From the NCBI GenBank assembly GCA_039182125.1, contig JBCDCH010000035.1:1-40350 (forward strand): a stretch of DNA of 40,350 nt. The letters are read 5' to 3'. The notes under the pieces are model-generated. The model ran no database searches. It was not told the origin of the DNA and saw only the letters and a program-made list of their open reading frames with translations. Positions 7,126 to 15,962 of this stretch are shown in pieces. A program made the position numbers and the translations under genes. The stretch's first letter is position 1, and each line of letters begins with the position of its first letter. The DNA comes from Planctomycetota bacterium (GTDB lineage Bacteria; Planctomycetota; Phycisphaerae; Tepidisphaerales; Tepidisphaeraceae).

Positions 7126-8262
7126 ACGCAAAACGAGCTTCCCGAGCAACACCGGCACCATTCCGACCCCGACCCAGATCATCGACCCGCCGAGGAACCC
7201 GTACGCGAAGAACGGCAACGCCTGGACGACCACGACCGCGTACACGATCCAGATGATGCGGGTCGGCGGCGCGTTGCGTCGGAACATGGCGAGCCAGACG
7301 TACGCCGGGAAGATCAACCCGTAGAAGCCGAGGAACACGCGGTAGCCGATCTCCGGCAAGTCGTACCGCCCCGGTACTTCGACGAACCACGTTGCGAGTC
7401 CGTCGACGAGTGCAAGCAACACCGCCCCGGCCAGCCCGACCGCCATCGGCCGCGAAAAGCCACCGATCGCGCACGCACCCGGACACGTCCGGCGGTGCAG
7501 TTCCGTCATGCCGCGGACATGCACGCTGACGGTGAAGATCGACTGCCAGACGACGTGCCCGCCGAGCAACGCGACGGCCCATCGCGGGACACCGTCAAGG
7601 ATGATCGAGGCGCACAGAAACGTCCCGCCGATCATCACGAGGAAGAAGATGCCGAAGCCCAACGCGAACGTCTGCGGCCCCCGAACCCCGGCGGCTTGTC
7701 GGGCCGAGTGGAACGTCGGGTCCAGGTACGGGCATAGCGCGAAGCCGAACAGGCACGCGATGCCGAGCCCGACCCATTCGCCGCCGGGCGCAAAGGCGTT
7801 GACCTTCTCGAACCCGCCGATGCCCACCGCGACGCCGACGAGCAACACCGACGCCAGCCAAACCGCCGGCGACCAACGCATGGCCGACTTGAGGTCGGGA
7901 AACACCGGCCGAACCACGCAAAGCACCAGCGCCGCCGCCGCGACCAGTGCGGGGATCTCGCCGACCCATTGCCGCAGGATCGCCACGGCGAAGTAGACGT
8001 GAAACGCGACGGTCACGATGGCGAACGCCTGCATCACCTTGCCGTGATGCATTTCCATCTCGTGTGACGCCTCGGCCGAGGGCACGAGCCGCCCCATGGC
8101 CGCCGCACCGATGACGTTGGGCAGCGCGAACACCAGCCACGCACCGATGCCCATGTCCCGCATGAGCACCGTCGGCAGGTGCATGCCGATGACCCACGTC
8201 CAGCTCACCGCGAGGAACATGGCGATGGGAAACGCCGAGAGTCGTCCTTGGTCCTTGGTCAT
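7111..8262 (-). CDS. Polytopic membrane protein, possible transporter
   Basis: A 383-residue protein with about ten to eleven predicted transmembrane helices and short loops. Loop motifs include MRDMGIGAW, CPYLDPTFHSARQ after the fifth or sixth helix, and RGMTELHRRTCPG. The LDxTFHxxRQ motif resembles one I have seen in uncharacterised transporter-like membrane proteins, but I cannot name a family. ATG at 8262 is preferred because AGGAC lies just upstream; a longer frame (to 8400) would run antisense into efp. The 3' end overlaps the propeller gene by 15 bases. It is divergent from efp across an intergenic hairpin. Confidence 0.6.
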   Translation of the reverse strand: MTKDQGRLSAFPIAMFLAVSWTWVIGMHLPTVLMRDMGIGAWLVFALPNVIGAAAMGRLVPSAEASHEMEMHHGKVMQAFAIVTVAFHVYFAVAILRQWVGEIPALVAAAALVLCVVRPVFPDLKSAMRWSPAVWLASVLLVGVAVGIGGFEKVNAFAPGGEWVGLGIACLFGFALCPYLDPTFHSARQAAGVRGPQTFALGFGIFFLVMIGGTFLCASIILDGVPRWAVALLGGHVVWQSIFTVSVHVRGMTELHRRTCPGACAIGGFSRPMAVGLAGAVLLALVDGLATWFVEVPGRYDLPEIGYRVFLGFYGLIFPAYVWLAMFRRNAPPTRIIWIVYAVVVVQALPFFAYGFLGGSMIWVGVGMVPVLLGKLVLRSEQT

Positions 8263-8288
8263 TTGTCCTGGGTGAGCGGCAGCGATAC

Positions 8289-8313
8289 CGTCGGAACTTA
8301 CGCGGTTCCGACG
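8289..8313. promoter_or_regulatory. Hairpin in the efp upstream region
   Basis: A perfect 9-bp stem, CGTCGGAAC (8289-8297) with GTTCCGACG (8305-8313), encloses a 7-nt loop. It sits 37 bases before the efp start, between two divergent genes, so it is not a terminator of either. It could be an operator dyad or a 5'-UTR hairpin. Which of these it is cannot be told from sequence alone. Confidence 0.4.
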
Positions 8314-8350
8314 CAAAGGACCAAACTCGAAGCTCCAAGGACAGAATCTC

Positions 8351-8911
8351 ATGCGCGCCAGCGACATCCGAAAAGGACAGGCCGTCATTATCGACGGCAA
8401 CCTCTACGTCATCACCGAAGCCGACCACAACACGCCCGGCAACCTGCGGGCCAAGGTCCAGTTCAAGATGCGCGACGTCCGCAAGGGCACCATCCAGAAC
8501 AAGCGCGTCGGTGCTACCGACGACATCGAGACCGCCAACCTCGACCGACGCACCGTCGAATACCTCTACGAGGACGGCACCGGCTACGTCTTCATGGACA
8601 ACGAGACCTACGAGCAGTCCACCATCCCGGCCGATGTTATCGGCAACGACATCAAGTTCCTCAAGCCCAACGAGCAGATCACCGCCAGCTTCCTCGAAGG
8701 GGAATTGGTCACCTACGAACTGCCCAACAACGTCGAGCTCGAGGTCAAGGAGTGCCCGCCCGGCATCAAGGGCGCGACCGTCACCAACCAGACCAAGGAC
8801 GCCACGATGGAGACCGGCTTGGTCGTGAAGGTCCCGCCGTTCATCGAGGCCGGCCAACTCATCCGCGTCAGCTGCTCCGATGGGTCGTACATCGAACGGG
8901 TGAACAAGTAG
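8351..8911 (+). CDS. efp: Translation elongation factor P
   Basis: A 186-residue three-domain OB-fold protein of the usual EF-P length. EF-P binds ribosomes stalled at consecutive prolines and promotes peptide-bond formation. Recognisable parts are the KOW-like N-domain (SDIRKGQAVIIDGNLYVI), GYVFMDNETYEQ in the middle domain, and the C-terminal signature CPPGIKGATVTNQTKDATM followed by ETGLVVKVP. The start has AAGGAC 6-11 bases upstream. The tip loop reads HNTPGNLRAKVQ: Asn31 is where E. coli has the beta-lysylated Lys34, with Arg33 nearby. Classical EpmA lysylation is therefore not expected. Some features (SDIRKG, KMRDVRKG) also recall the EfpL/YeiP paralogue, so that assignment is possible. 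Confidence 0.93.
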   Translation: MRASDIRKGQAVIIDGNLYVITEADHNTPGNLRAKVQFKMRDVRKGTIQNKRVGATDDIETANLDRRTVEYLYEDGTGYVFMDNETYEQSTIPADVIGNDIKFLKPNEQITASFLEGELVTYELPNNVELEVKECPPGIKGATVTNQTKDATMETGLVVKVPPFIEAGQLIRVSCSDGSYIERVNK

Positions 8912-8930
8912 GCGACGAAACGGCCCCGCG

Positions 8931-9569
8931 TTATTTGCGGCTCATCTCACGAAGTTCGTCGGCCGCATCGTGCTCGGCGTCGAGCTGTTCCTTGATCGGC
9001 GCGATGATGTCGATGATCGCCTGGGTCACTCGAATCTGGTTCATCGTCGCGTCGACGGTGCTGACCAGCTGACGGCCGTAGAAGTCCAGCAGCGGCTTGC
9101 TGTCACGCTCGTAGACGTCAAGGCGTTTGCGGATGACGTCGTCGCTGGCGTCGTCAACACGGTTTTCCTTGAGCGCGCGACGCCGCAGGCGCTCGACCAT
9201 CTTTTCCTTGTCGGCCCGCAGGTAGATGATCCGGCGGACGTCGATCGTGTCGGTGAGCAACCGAGCTTGCTCGACGCTGCGCGGGATCCCGTCGAGGACC
9301 AACGCCTCGGACTCCGGGTGGTAGCGGTTGATCAGCTCCATGCCGCGGATGTACTGCTTCCAGATGTCGACGGTGAACGCATCGGGCACGAGCTCGCCGC
9401 GCGAGGAGTACTCCCACGCGATCCGCCCGGCTTCGGAGTGCAGGTCCAGCGAGCGGAAGATGTCGCCGGTCGCGGAGTGGAAGAACCCGGGAATCGCCGA
9501 GAGCACCCGCCCCTGGGTCCCCTTGCCCGACCCCGGCGGCCCGAAGAGCAAAATGGCCGGATAGTGCAT
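8931..9569 (-). CDS. adk: Adenylate kinase
   Basis: A 212-residue cytoplasmic nucleoside monophosphate kinase interconverting ATP + AMP and 2 ADP. The P-loop GPPGSGKGTQ is at residues 10-19; SATGDIFR is the AMP-binding region; DGIPRS replaces the usual DGFPRT; RRRALKENRVDDASDDVIRK corresponds to the LID and following helix. The LID is the short form, without the inserted beta-hairpin or zinc-binding cysteines of long bacterial enzymes. The C-terminus carries an extra charged helical tail (~25 residues). The gene is convergent with efp, 19 bases apart. A divergent nucleotide kinase with different specificity is possible given the short LID and the changed DGIPRS. Confidence 0.85.
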   Translation of the reverse strand: MHYPAILLFGPPGSGKGTQGRVLSAIPGFFHSATGDIFRSLDLHSEAGRIAWEYSSRGELVPDAFTVDIWKQYIRGMELINRYHPESEALVLDGIPRSVEQARLLTDTIDVRRIIYLRADKEKMVERLRRRALKENRVDDASDDVIRKRLDVYERDSKPLLDFYGRQLVSTVDATMNQIRVTQAIIDIIAPIKEQLDAEHDAADELREMSRK

Positions 9570-9698
9570 GTGAAAAACCTATCACCTAGAGGGCAACCCG
9601 GAAACAAGCCCTTGTGAAAATGTTCACAAAGTCACCCGCTTCCGGTCGTGAGGGAAACCCTGACCAAACATCCGCTGGCCGCTCGCGTAGCCGAGGCA

Positions 9699-11666
9699 TC
9701 ATCCATCGCCCCCGCCCTGGAGTTTCTGCACGACGTTGAAGTCTTCGAGCGTGGTGACGTCGCCGGTGACTTCCTTACCGGCGGCAACTTGGCGCAGCAG
9801 GCGCCGCATGATCTTGCCGCTGCGGGTCTTGGGCAGGGCCTCGGCGTAGCGGATCTCGTCAGGGCGGGCGATGGCGCCGATCTCGGTTTGGACCTGCTTT
9901 TTGAGCACTTTGGTCAACTCGTCGTCGGCGGTGAAGCCGGTCTTGAGCGTGACGAACGCACACACCGCTTCGCCCTTGACGTCATGAGGCATGCCGACGA
10001 CCGCCGACTCGGCGACGGCTTCATGGGCGACCAGCGCACTCTCGATCTCGGCAGTGCCCAAGCGGTGGCCGGACACGTTGAGCACGTCGTCCATGCGTCC
10101 CATGATCCAGAAGTAGCCGTCGTCGTCCCGGCGTGCGCCGTCGCCGGAGAAGTACATGCCTGGCACGTCGGACCAATACGTTTTGACGAACCGGTCACGG
10201 TCACCGAGGACACCACGGAGCATGGACGGCCAGGGTTTGCGGATGACGAGCAGGCCGCCCTCGTTGGGCGGGACTTCATTGCCCTGCCGGTCGACGATCG
10301 CGGCGTCGATGCCGAAGAACGGCAGCGTCGCGGTGCCGGGCTTGGTCGGCGTCGCACCAGGGACGGGCGTGACCATGTGACCACCCGTTTCGGTCTGCCA
10401 CCACGTGTCGGCGATCGGGCACTTCCCGCCGCCGATGTGCTCGTGGTACCACATCCACGCTTCAGGGTTGATCGGCTCGCCGACCGTGCCGAGCATGCGC
10501 AGCGAGGAAAGGTCGTGCTTCTCGACATGCTCGACGCCGGCCTTCATGAACGCACGGATCGCGGTCGGGGCGGTGTAAAACACGGTGACCTTGTGACGCT
10601 CGACGATGTCCCAGAACCGGTTCCACTCCGGGTAGTTGGGCGCCCCCTCGTACATCAGGCAAGTCGAGCCGTTGAGCAGCGGCCCGTAAGCGATGTACGA
10701 GTGCCCGGTGATCCAGCCGACGTCGGCGGTACACCAGTACACGTCGTCCTCGTGGATGTCGAAGGTGTATTTGGTCGTCAGGTACGCATAAGTCATGTAC
10801 CCGGCGGTGGTGTGCATGATGCCCTTGGGCTTGCCGGTCGAGCCGCTGGTGTAGAGGACGAACAGCAGGTCCTCGCTGTCCATCGGCTCGGCGGCGCAGT
10901 CGTCGGGCTGGGCGTTGAACAACTCGCTGTCCCAATAGTCGCGGCCATCGGTCATCGGCACGTCGTTGCCGCACCGCTTGAACACCACGCACTTCTCGGC
11001 GTGAGGGACGTTGGCGAGCGCTTCGTCGACGGTCGTCTTGAGTGGCAGCACCTTGCCGCGTCGGTAGGAGCCATCGCTGGTGAGGATGACTTTGCTGCCG
11101 GCGTCGTTCATGCGGTCGGCGATCGCGCCGGCGGAGAAGCCGGCAAACACGACCGAGTGCGGTGCGCCGATCCGCGTGCAAGCGAGCATCGCCGCCACGG
11201 CCTCCGGGATCATCGGCATGTAGATCGTGACCACATCGCCCTTGCCCACGCCCAACGCTTTGAGCCCGTTGGCGATGCGACAGGTCATGCTCTTGAGCTC
11301 GCCATAGGTGATCGCACGGACCTCGGGCTTGCCGGCGTCATCGACGGGCTCGCTCTCCCAGAGCAGCGCCGTCTTGTCACCTTTGCCCTCGGCGATAATC
11401 CGGTCGAGACAGTTGTGGGCCATGTTGGTCTGACCGCCGACGAACCACCTGGCATCAGGCGCTTCGAACTCGCAGACCTTGTCGTACGGCTTCATCCAAT
11501 CGAACGTCTGCGCGACTTCGCCCCAGAAGCCGTCCGGATCGTCGATCGACCGCTGCCAGAGCGCTCGATACTCGTCCATCGACTTGATGTGGGCGCTGGA
11601 AGAAAACGCAGCCGGCGGATCGAAGACGCGGCTTTCCTGTTCGAACGATTGGATGTTGTCAGACAT
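9699..11666 (-). CDS. acs: Acetyl-CoA synthetase
   Basis: A 655-residue AMP-forming enzyme that converts acetate, ATP and CoA to acetyl-CoA, AMP and pyrophosphate. The length fits the family (about 650). Visible motifs are the N-terminal ACAS region ([18 protein letters not shown]), the phosphate loop [28 protein letters not shown], the adenylate motif [28 protein letters not shown] at the domain hinge, and [10 protein letters not shown] with Lys618, the lysine acetylated in other Acs enzymes. The start is preceded by GAGGAA. It is divergently arranged with the DUF4212 symporter subunit, and the VC_2705-type symporter lies 4 kb away; such symporters are commonly linked with acs and acetate uptake. 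Confidence 0.95.
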   Translation of the reverse strand: MSDNIQSFEQESRVFDPPAAFSSSAHIKSMDEYRALWQRSIDDPDGFWGEVAQTFDWMKPYDKVCEFEAPDARWFVGGQTNMAHNCLDRIIAEGKGDKTALLWESEPVDDAGKPEVRAITYGELKSMTCRIANGLKALGVGKGDVVTIYMPMIPEAVAAMLACTRIGAPHSVVFAGFSAGAIADRMNDAGSKVILTSDGSYRRGKVLPLKTTVDEALANVPHAEKCVVFKRCGNDVPMTDGRDYWDSELFNAQPDDCAAEPMDSEDLLFVLYTSGSTGKPKGIMHTTAGYMTYAYLTTKYTFDIHEDDVYWCTADVGWITGHSYIAYGPLLNGSTCLMYEGAPNYPEWNRFWDIVERHKVTVFYTAPTAIRAFMKAGVEHVEKHDLSSLRMLGTVGEPINPEAWMWYHEHIGGGKCPIADTWWQTETGGHMVTPVPGATPTKPGTATLPFFGIDAAIVDRQGNEVPPNEGGLLVIRKPWPSMLRGVLGDRDRFVKTYWSDVPGMYFSGDGARRDDDGYFWIMGRMDDVLNVSGHRLGTAEIESALVAHEAVAESAVVGMPHDVKGEAVCAFVTLKTGFTADDELTKVLKKQVQTEIGAIARPDEIRYAEALPKTRSGKIMRRLLRQVAAGKEVTGDVTTLEDFNVVQKLQGGGDG

Positions 11667-11775
11667 GGGTTTCCTCGGGGGCGGCGAGCATAACGCAACG
11701 GACTGCCGACCAAAAATGTCCGCAAGCCGTTACCCTGCGGCAAAACGACACCGACGGCCACGACACGCCGGCGAT

Positions 11776-11791
11776 TTGCAAGCGCTTACGA
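11776..11791. promoter_or_regulatory. Putative LacI-family operator
   Basis: The 16-base imperfect palindrome TTGCAAGCGCTTACGA has a perfect AAGCGCTT core with a central CG, typical of LacI/GalR-family operators. Six of the eight half-site positions are symmetrical. It lies in the 158-base divergent region between acs and the DUF4212-GH9 operon, 33 bases before the DUF4212 start, so it could control either side. No LacI-type regulator gene is in the window, and binding is inferred only from shape. Confidence 0.45.
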
Positions 11792-11824
11792 TTACCTTTA
11801 CATTTGGCCCCGAGGAGGTCCGAC

Positions 11825-12091
11825 ATGACACAGGATGAGGCCGGCCAACGGCATTGGCGTTCGACCATCACGCTGTCGCTGATACTGCTCGCGATCTGGG
11901 CAGTCGTCGGCCTCGGCTTCGGCATTCTGCTCGCGGACGTGCTCAAGCCCATCAAGCTCGGCGGGTATCCGCTGGGCTTCTGGTTCGCACAGCAAGGCGC
12001 GATCGCCGTCTTCGTTGTGCTCGTGTTTGTCTACGCGATCGGCATGGCGCTGATCGATCGAAAGTACCGCGTCCGAGTCCACGGCCGCTGA
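11825..12091 (+). CDS. DUF4212 small subunit of a sodium:solute symporter
   Basis: An 88-residue protein with two transmembrane helices (about 16-38 and 52-76). HWRSTITLSLILLAIWAVVG, GFGILLADVL and GFWFAQQGAIAVFVVLVFVY, ending in basic DRKYRV, match the DUF4212/TIGR03647 small-subunit pattern. This protein is normally encoded directly upstream of a VC_2705-type SSS permease and is thought to work with it. ATG at 11825 has a strong GAGGAGG site 6 bases upstream. The next gene is instead a GH9 enzyme, 10 bases away, whose AGGAGG site overlaps this stop codon. The expected partner starts at 15963, after a GH9 and a sulfatase gene. Confidence 0.88.
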   Translation: MTQDEAGQRHWRSTITLSLILLAIWAVVGLGFGILLADVLKPIKLGGYPLGFWFAQQGAIAVFVVLVFVYAIGMALIDRKYRVRVHGR

Positions 12092-12101
12092 GGAGGAACC
12101 C

Positions 12102-14447
12102 ATGACACTCTCGCTGAATCATTCGTTGAAACTCGCCGCCATCGTCGCGGCCACCTCGTTCGTCTCCGCCGCCCACGGTGCCAAGCTCGTCGAAGTTCGC
12201 CCCGTCGACGACCGGCATGTCATGCTCCACTTCGAGGACGGCGATGTACTCCGCTCCGACGACGGCAAGGGCGAAGACGCGTTCAAGGGCCACGAGTCAC
12301 ACGGCGTCGACACCGTCGTCCGCCACGACCCGCCGCTCGACGTCGACGCGGCCCAGAACGTCACGAACTACTCGATCGTGTTCGAAGCCGATGGCGGCAT
12401 GGGCGCGATGCAGCCGGTCAACGCGTTCCGCAAAACCAAGGTCAACGGCGTGCCCGGCCAATGGCCCGAACCCGAGTACACGCTCGAGCACACCATTTTC
12501 CTCGAACTGCCGGAACGACTCGAACCGGGACACACCTACACCGTCTCGTTCGAAAACATGAACTCCGACAAGCAGTCGGCAACCTTCACCTACGAGCCGA
12601 CCGCGTCGGTCAGCGAGGCGATCAAGGTCAACCTCATTGGCTACGACCCGACGCAGACGGTCATGAAGTCGGCCGACTTGTACATGTTCCTCGGCGATGG
12701 CGGGCCGCGCGACTATGCCGACTACGAGGGCAACACGGTTTCGCTCTACAACGTCGAGACCGAAGAACTCATCGAGGTCGGGGCCGTGGCGTTCCACGCG
12801 GATCGCGGCCAGGAATACGGCAACTGGGACTTGACCGGCTCGCCCGTGTGGACATGCGATTTTTCCGATTTCGAGGGCGAAGGCACCTTCCGACTGGTCG
12901 TTGACGGCGTGGGCGCGAGCCGAGACTTCGTGATCGAGCCGAACGTGTACGAAGAGCCGTTCGCGACGAGCGTGCTTGGCTTCTACTACATGCGGATCGG
13001 CGAGCCGATGACCGATGCGAAGACCGCCGTGATGGGCGACGACATGCCCCCGCCGCGGCAGCCGCGGTTCATCCCCGAGGGCAATGACGCCGGCATCCCC
13101 GCAGACCCTCCCGGGTTCAAAGTCATCCGCACCACCATGTCGCCCAACCATCCCGACTGGAACAGCCTCGGCGGCGACCCGTGGGATAACAAGGACTGGT
13201 CCGCTTACGTCGAGGAAGGTTCACCCGACAACCCCAACGCCTACGGCGGTCACTCCGACGCGCTCGACTGGGACCGACGCTTCCAGCACATCAACATCGT
13301 CTTCGAGTTGCTGCTGCCATACACCATGATGCCGGAGCAGCTCGGTAACGATGACCTGAACATCGCCGAGAGTGGCAACGGCATTCCCGACCTGCTCGAC
13401 TCGGCGGCCAACGAAGCTGACTACTGGCGTCGCCTCCGTGACGGCGACGGTAACTTCAGCTTCGGCATCAACAACCCGGTCAAGGAACACACCCACGCCT
13501 ACCAGGCGGCCGCCGCGCCGTGGATGGCTCACGCCAACGCCGCGATGTGTGCGATGCTCGCCGACGCCTATCGGCTCGCCGGGCAATCCGAACTCGCTGA
13601 CGATTACCTCGCCACGGCACTGGACGCCTACGAGCGCGGCGGCGATGGCGACCTCGACACGATGCACCACGTCGGCAACAGCGGCATGCGCGGCCGGGAT
13701 CTCCGGGCCATGGCGGCCGGGTACCTCTACAAGCTCACCGGCGAAAAGAAGTACGAAGACGCTTACGTCGAGCTGCTCGAGATCGACGAGACAGGCTCGC
13801 TCATCGGCAAGCCGGACTTCATGAAGTCATGGGCCGCACTGGCATACCTCTCCGCCGCCGATGAAGGTGAACGGGAAATCGGCCACCCCGACGTGCTCGA
13901 AGCCGTGAAGCAGGTCATCGTCGACGACGCCGAGAACAAGCACCTCAAGCCCAACGCCAACTTCCCGTCACGCCGCAGCAGCTACAGCGACTATGGCTGG
14001 TTCCAGACCGTCATCGAAGTCAGCCCGCTCATGCTCGCGCATCGCTACGGCGACATCGACGAAGCGAAGCAGAACGAGATCCTCGCCGCCCTGCTCGCCG
14101 AGGCCGACTACTCGCTGGGTCGCAACCCGCTCAACCTGATCCTGATGACCGGTGCCGAAGAGCCGTACATCGTCGAGGCGTACACCTCCGGTCGGAACGA
14201 CGGCTTCCCCGGCGTTCACCCCGGCCACACGCCCTACATGAACCAGAAGGAATGGGGCGAAAGCTGGATGGCCAACCCCGGCTGGATGAGCGACAAAGGC
14301 TATCCCGCCTGGGAAGAGCATTGGCCCCACGGCGAAGCCCTCTGGGACAACTGGTTCTGCTTCTGCAACAACGAGTTCACGCCCCAGCAAACCATGGGCG
14401 GCAAGACGGCGCTCTACGCATATCTGCACGCAGCGCTCAAGCAGTAG
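12102..14447 (+). CDS. Secreted GH9 glycoside hydrolase
   Basis: A 781-residue protein with a signal peptide ending near residue 26 (AAHG|AK). Beta-sandwich regions occupy about residues 27-290, including a CelD-N-like Ig domain (IKVNLIGYDP). The (alpha/alpha)6 GH9 domain follows. GGHSDALDWDRR is the family's DAGD motif with the Gly changed to Leu; Asp386 and Asp389 are kept. SLGRNPLN, HPGHTPYMN and CNNEFTPQQTMGGK with likely acid Glu758 complete the family signature. GH9 enzymes are inverting endo- or exo-glucanases, and some act on other beta-glycans, so cellulose should not be assumed. It is translationally coupled to the DUF4212 gene. Its 3' end overlaps the convergent sulfatase by 11 bases. 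Confidence 0.85.
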   Translation: MTLSLNHSLKLAAIVAATSFVSAAHGAKLVEVRPVDDRHVMLHFEDGDVLRSDDGKGEDAFKGHESHGVDTVVRHDPPLDVDAAQNVTNYSIVFEADGGMGAMQPVNAFRKTKVNGVPGQWPEPEYTLEHTIFLELPERLEPGHTYTVSFENMNSDKQSATFTYEPTASVSEAIKVNLIGYDPTQTVMKSADLYMFLGDGGPRDYADYEGNTVSLYNVETEELIEVGAVAFHADRGQEYGNWDLTGSPVWTCDFSDFEGEGTFRLVVDGVGASRDFVIEPNVYEEPFATSVLGFYYMRIGEPMTDAKTAVMGDDMPPPRQPRFIPEGNDAGIPADPPGFKVIRTTMSPNHPDWNSLGGDPWDNKDWSAYVEEGSPDNPNAYGGHSDALDWDRRFQHINIVFELLLPYTMMPEQLGNDDLNIAESGNGIPDLLDSAANEADYWRRLRDGDGNFSFGINNPVKEHTHAYQAAAAPWMAHANAAMCAMLADAYRLAGQSELADDYLATALDAYERGGDGDLDTMHHVGNSGMRGRDLRAMAAGYLYKLTGEKKYEDAYVELLEIDETGSLIGKPDFMKSWAALAYLSAADEGEREIGHPDVLEAVKQVIVDDAENKHLKPNANFPSRRSSYSDYGWFQTVIEVSPLMLAHRYGDIDEAKQNEILAALLAEADYSLGRNPLNLILMTGAEEPYIVEAYTSGRNDGFPGVHPGHTPYMNQKEWGESWMANPGWMSDKGYPAWEEHWPHGEALWDNWFCFCNNEFTPQQTMGGKTALYAYLHAALKQ

Positions 14448-15894
14448 TTCCAGCCTGCCGCACCAAGTCCTCGGGCCGCGCGACAATCTCGCGCGGCTCG
14501 TGCAATTGGGTGCTCATCAGAAAGCGGCGCGACGCGCCCAGCAATTCGTCCATGGCCACGGTGCCGAGAAGGTTGCATTGCTCGGCCGGATCGTCGCGAC
14601 GGTCGAGCAACGCATGTGGCTCGCCGCGCGGATCGAGCATGAGCTTGCGATCCTGCGTCGCGAGCATCAGTTCGCCGTCGAACTCACTGACGGCGTGATC
14701 GCGGACCGACGCATCGGGCGCTGACGCCGCCGGCAGCAACGAACGGCCGAACTGTCGGTGCGGAATCTCGACGCCAGCCGCGGCGCACAGCGTCGGGCCG
14801 ACGTCAATCAGCTCACACGGCGTCGACGCCACCGCCCCTCGCGCACCGTCCGGGGTGCTCACGATCATCGGGATCCGGGCAGAGCCGTCGAGGAACGTGT
14901 CCTTGTAAATCAGCCCGGCATCGCCGTTATGTTCGCCGTGGTCGGAGGTAAAGACGATCACCGCGTCGTCGAGTTCGCCACGCTCCTCAAGCACGTCAAA
15001 GAGTCGGCCGATCTGGTCGTCGATCAACGCCACGTTGGCGACATAGTCGGCACGCATCGCCGCAACGTCATCAGCGTCAAAACCATCCGGCCAGTGCTTG
15101 CAGAGGGACGACAGCGTCGTGTCTCCTTGCGACATCCACCCCGCCCGGAGCGTCGGCCGTGGCATGTCGGCCGGGTCGAACTTCTTCGCCCACGACGCCG
15201 GCGTATCCCACGGCTCGTGCGGCCCACCGAAGCTCACCCAGCACATCCACGGCTGCCCCCGGTCGTAGTCGGCAAGGTACTCCCGCGCTCGCCGACCGAC
15301 GTACGCATCGGCGTATTCCTCGTCCGGCAGCACCGTCGGCCGTACCACATGCGGCTTCGTCGCGAACCGATCGGCGTAGTCGGCGCGATACGCCTCCCAC
15401 AAACCCAACGCCTCCCACCGCGCGGTCATGTGACTCAACAGAGACGCGCTGGCCCGCGGCCCGCCGATCTCGTCGACGTCGTCGAGGCCGTAGGCGTGAA
15501 GCAAATGCTCACGCTCACGCAGGTCGCCGCCGTGCTCGTGCAGATGTGTCTTGCCGAACAGGCTCGTGCGATAGCCGGCTTCGCGGAGAACTCGCATCCA
15601 CGTCGGGCAGCGTGGCGAAAGGCACACCGGTTGGTTTTTCCAAACGCCGGTTGTGTGCGGGTAAAGCCCGGTGGCGAGACTGATTCGTGCCGGCACGCAC
15701 TGCGGAGCGGTCGTGTAGCAGTTTTCGAACCGCACGCCCCGCCGGGCCAATCGGTCGAGATTGGGCGTGCGCATGTGCGACGACACGCAACCCAGCGCGT
15801 CCCACCGCTGCTGGTCCGTCATCAGGAACAGGATGTTGGGACGTTGGTTCAGTGGGCCGAGAGTCGCGGTAACTTGTGATTGTTGCAAATCCAC
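14437..15894 (-). CDS. Formylglycine-dependent sulfatase
   Basis: A 485-residue type I sulfatase. The metal-binding start RPNILFLMTDQQRWDALG is followed by the modification motif CVPAR with Cys66, the residue oxidised to formylglycine, then ATGLYPHTTGVW. GKTHLHEHGG and FTSDHGEHNGDAGLIYKDT supply further active-site and metal residues. It would hydrolyse sulfate esters, probably from a polysaccharide fragment. The start is GTG at 15894, and no signal peptide is visible, which suggests action in the cytoplasm on imported oligosaccharides or loss of the true N-terminus. The gene lies on the opposite strand between the two symporter subunits and overlaps the GH9 gene end by 11 bases. Substrate unknown. 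Confidence 0.9.
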   Translation of the reverse strand: MDLQQSQVTATLGPLNQRPNILFLMTDQQRWDALGCVSSHMRTPNLDRLARRGVRFENCYTTAPQCVPARISLATGLYPHTTGVWKNQPVCLSPRCPTWMRVLREAGYRTSLFGKTHLHEHGGDLREREHLLHAYGLDDVDEIGGPRASASLLSHMTARWEALGLWEAYRADYADRFATKPHVVRPTVLPDEEYADAYVGRRAREYLADYDRGQPWMCWVSFGGPHEPWDTPASWAKKFDPADMPRPTLRAGWMSQGDTTLSSLCKHWPDGFDADDVAAMRADYVANVALIDDQIGRLFDVLEERGELDDAVIVFTSDHGEHNGDAGLIYKDTFLDGSARIPMIVSTPDGARGAVASTPCELIDVGPTLCAAAGVEIPHRQFGRSLLPAASAPDASVRDHAVSEFDGELMLATQDRKLMLDPRGEPHALLDRRDDPAEQCNLLGTVAMDELLGASRRFLMSTQLHEPREIVARPEDLVRQAGTTA

Positions 15895-15962
15895 TTACGT
15901 TGTACTTGCCACCGCTCGGCGGCACCAACAACGGCGAGACCACCGCGAGAGGAGCCGGACGC

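Noticed and set aside
9648-11693. Open frame of about 681 codons on the plus strand opposite acs
   Set aside because: The translation has no recognisable family or motif and exactly shadows acetyl-CoA synthetase on the other strand.
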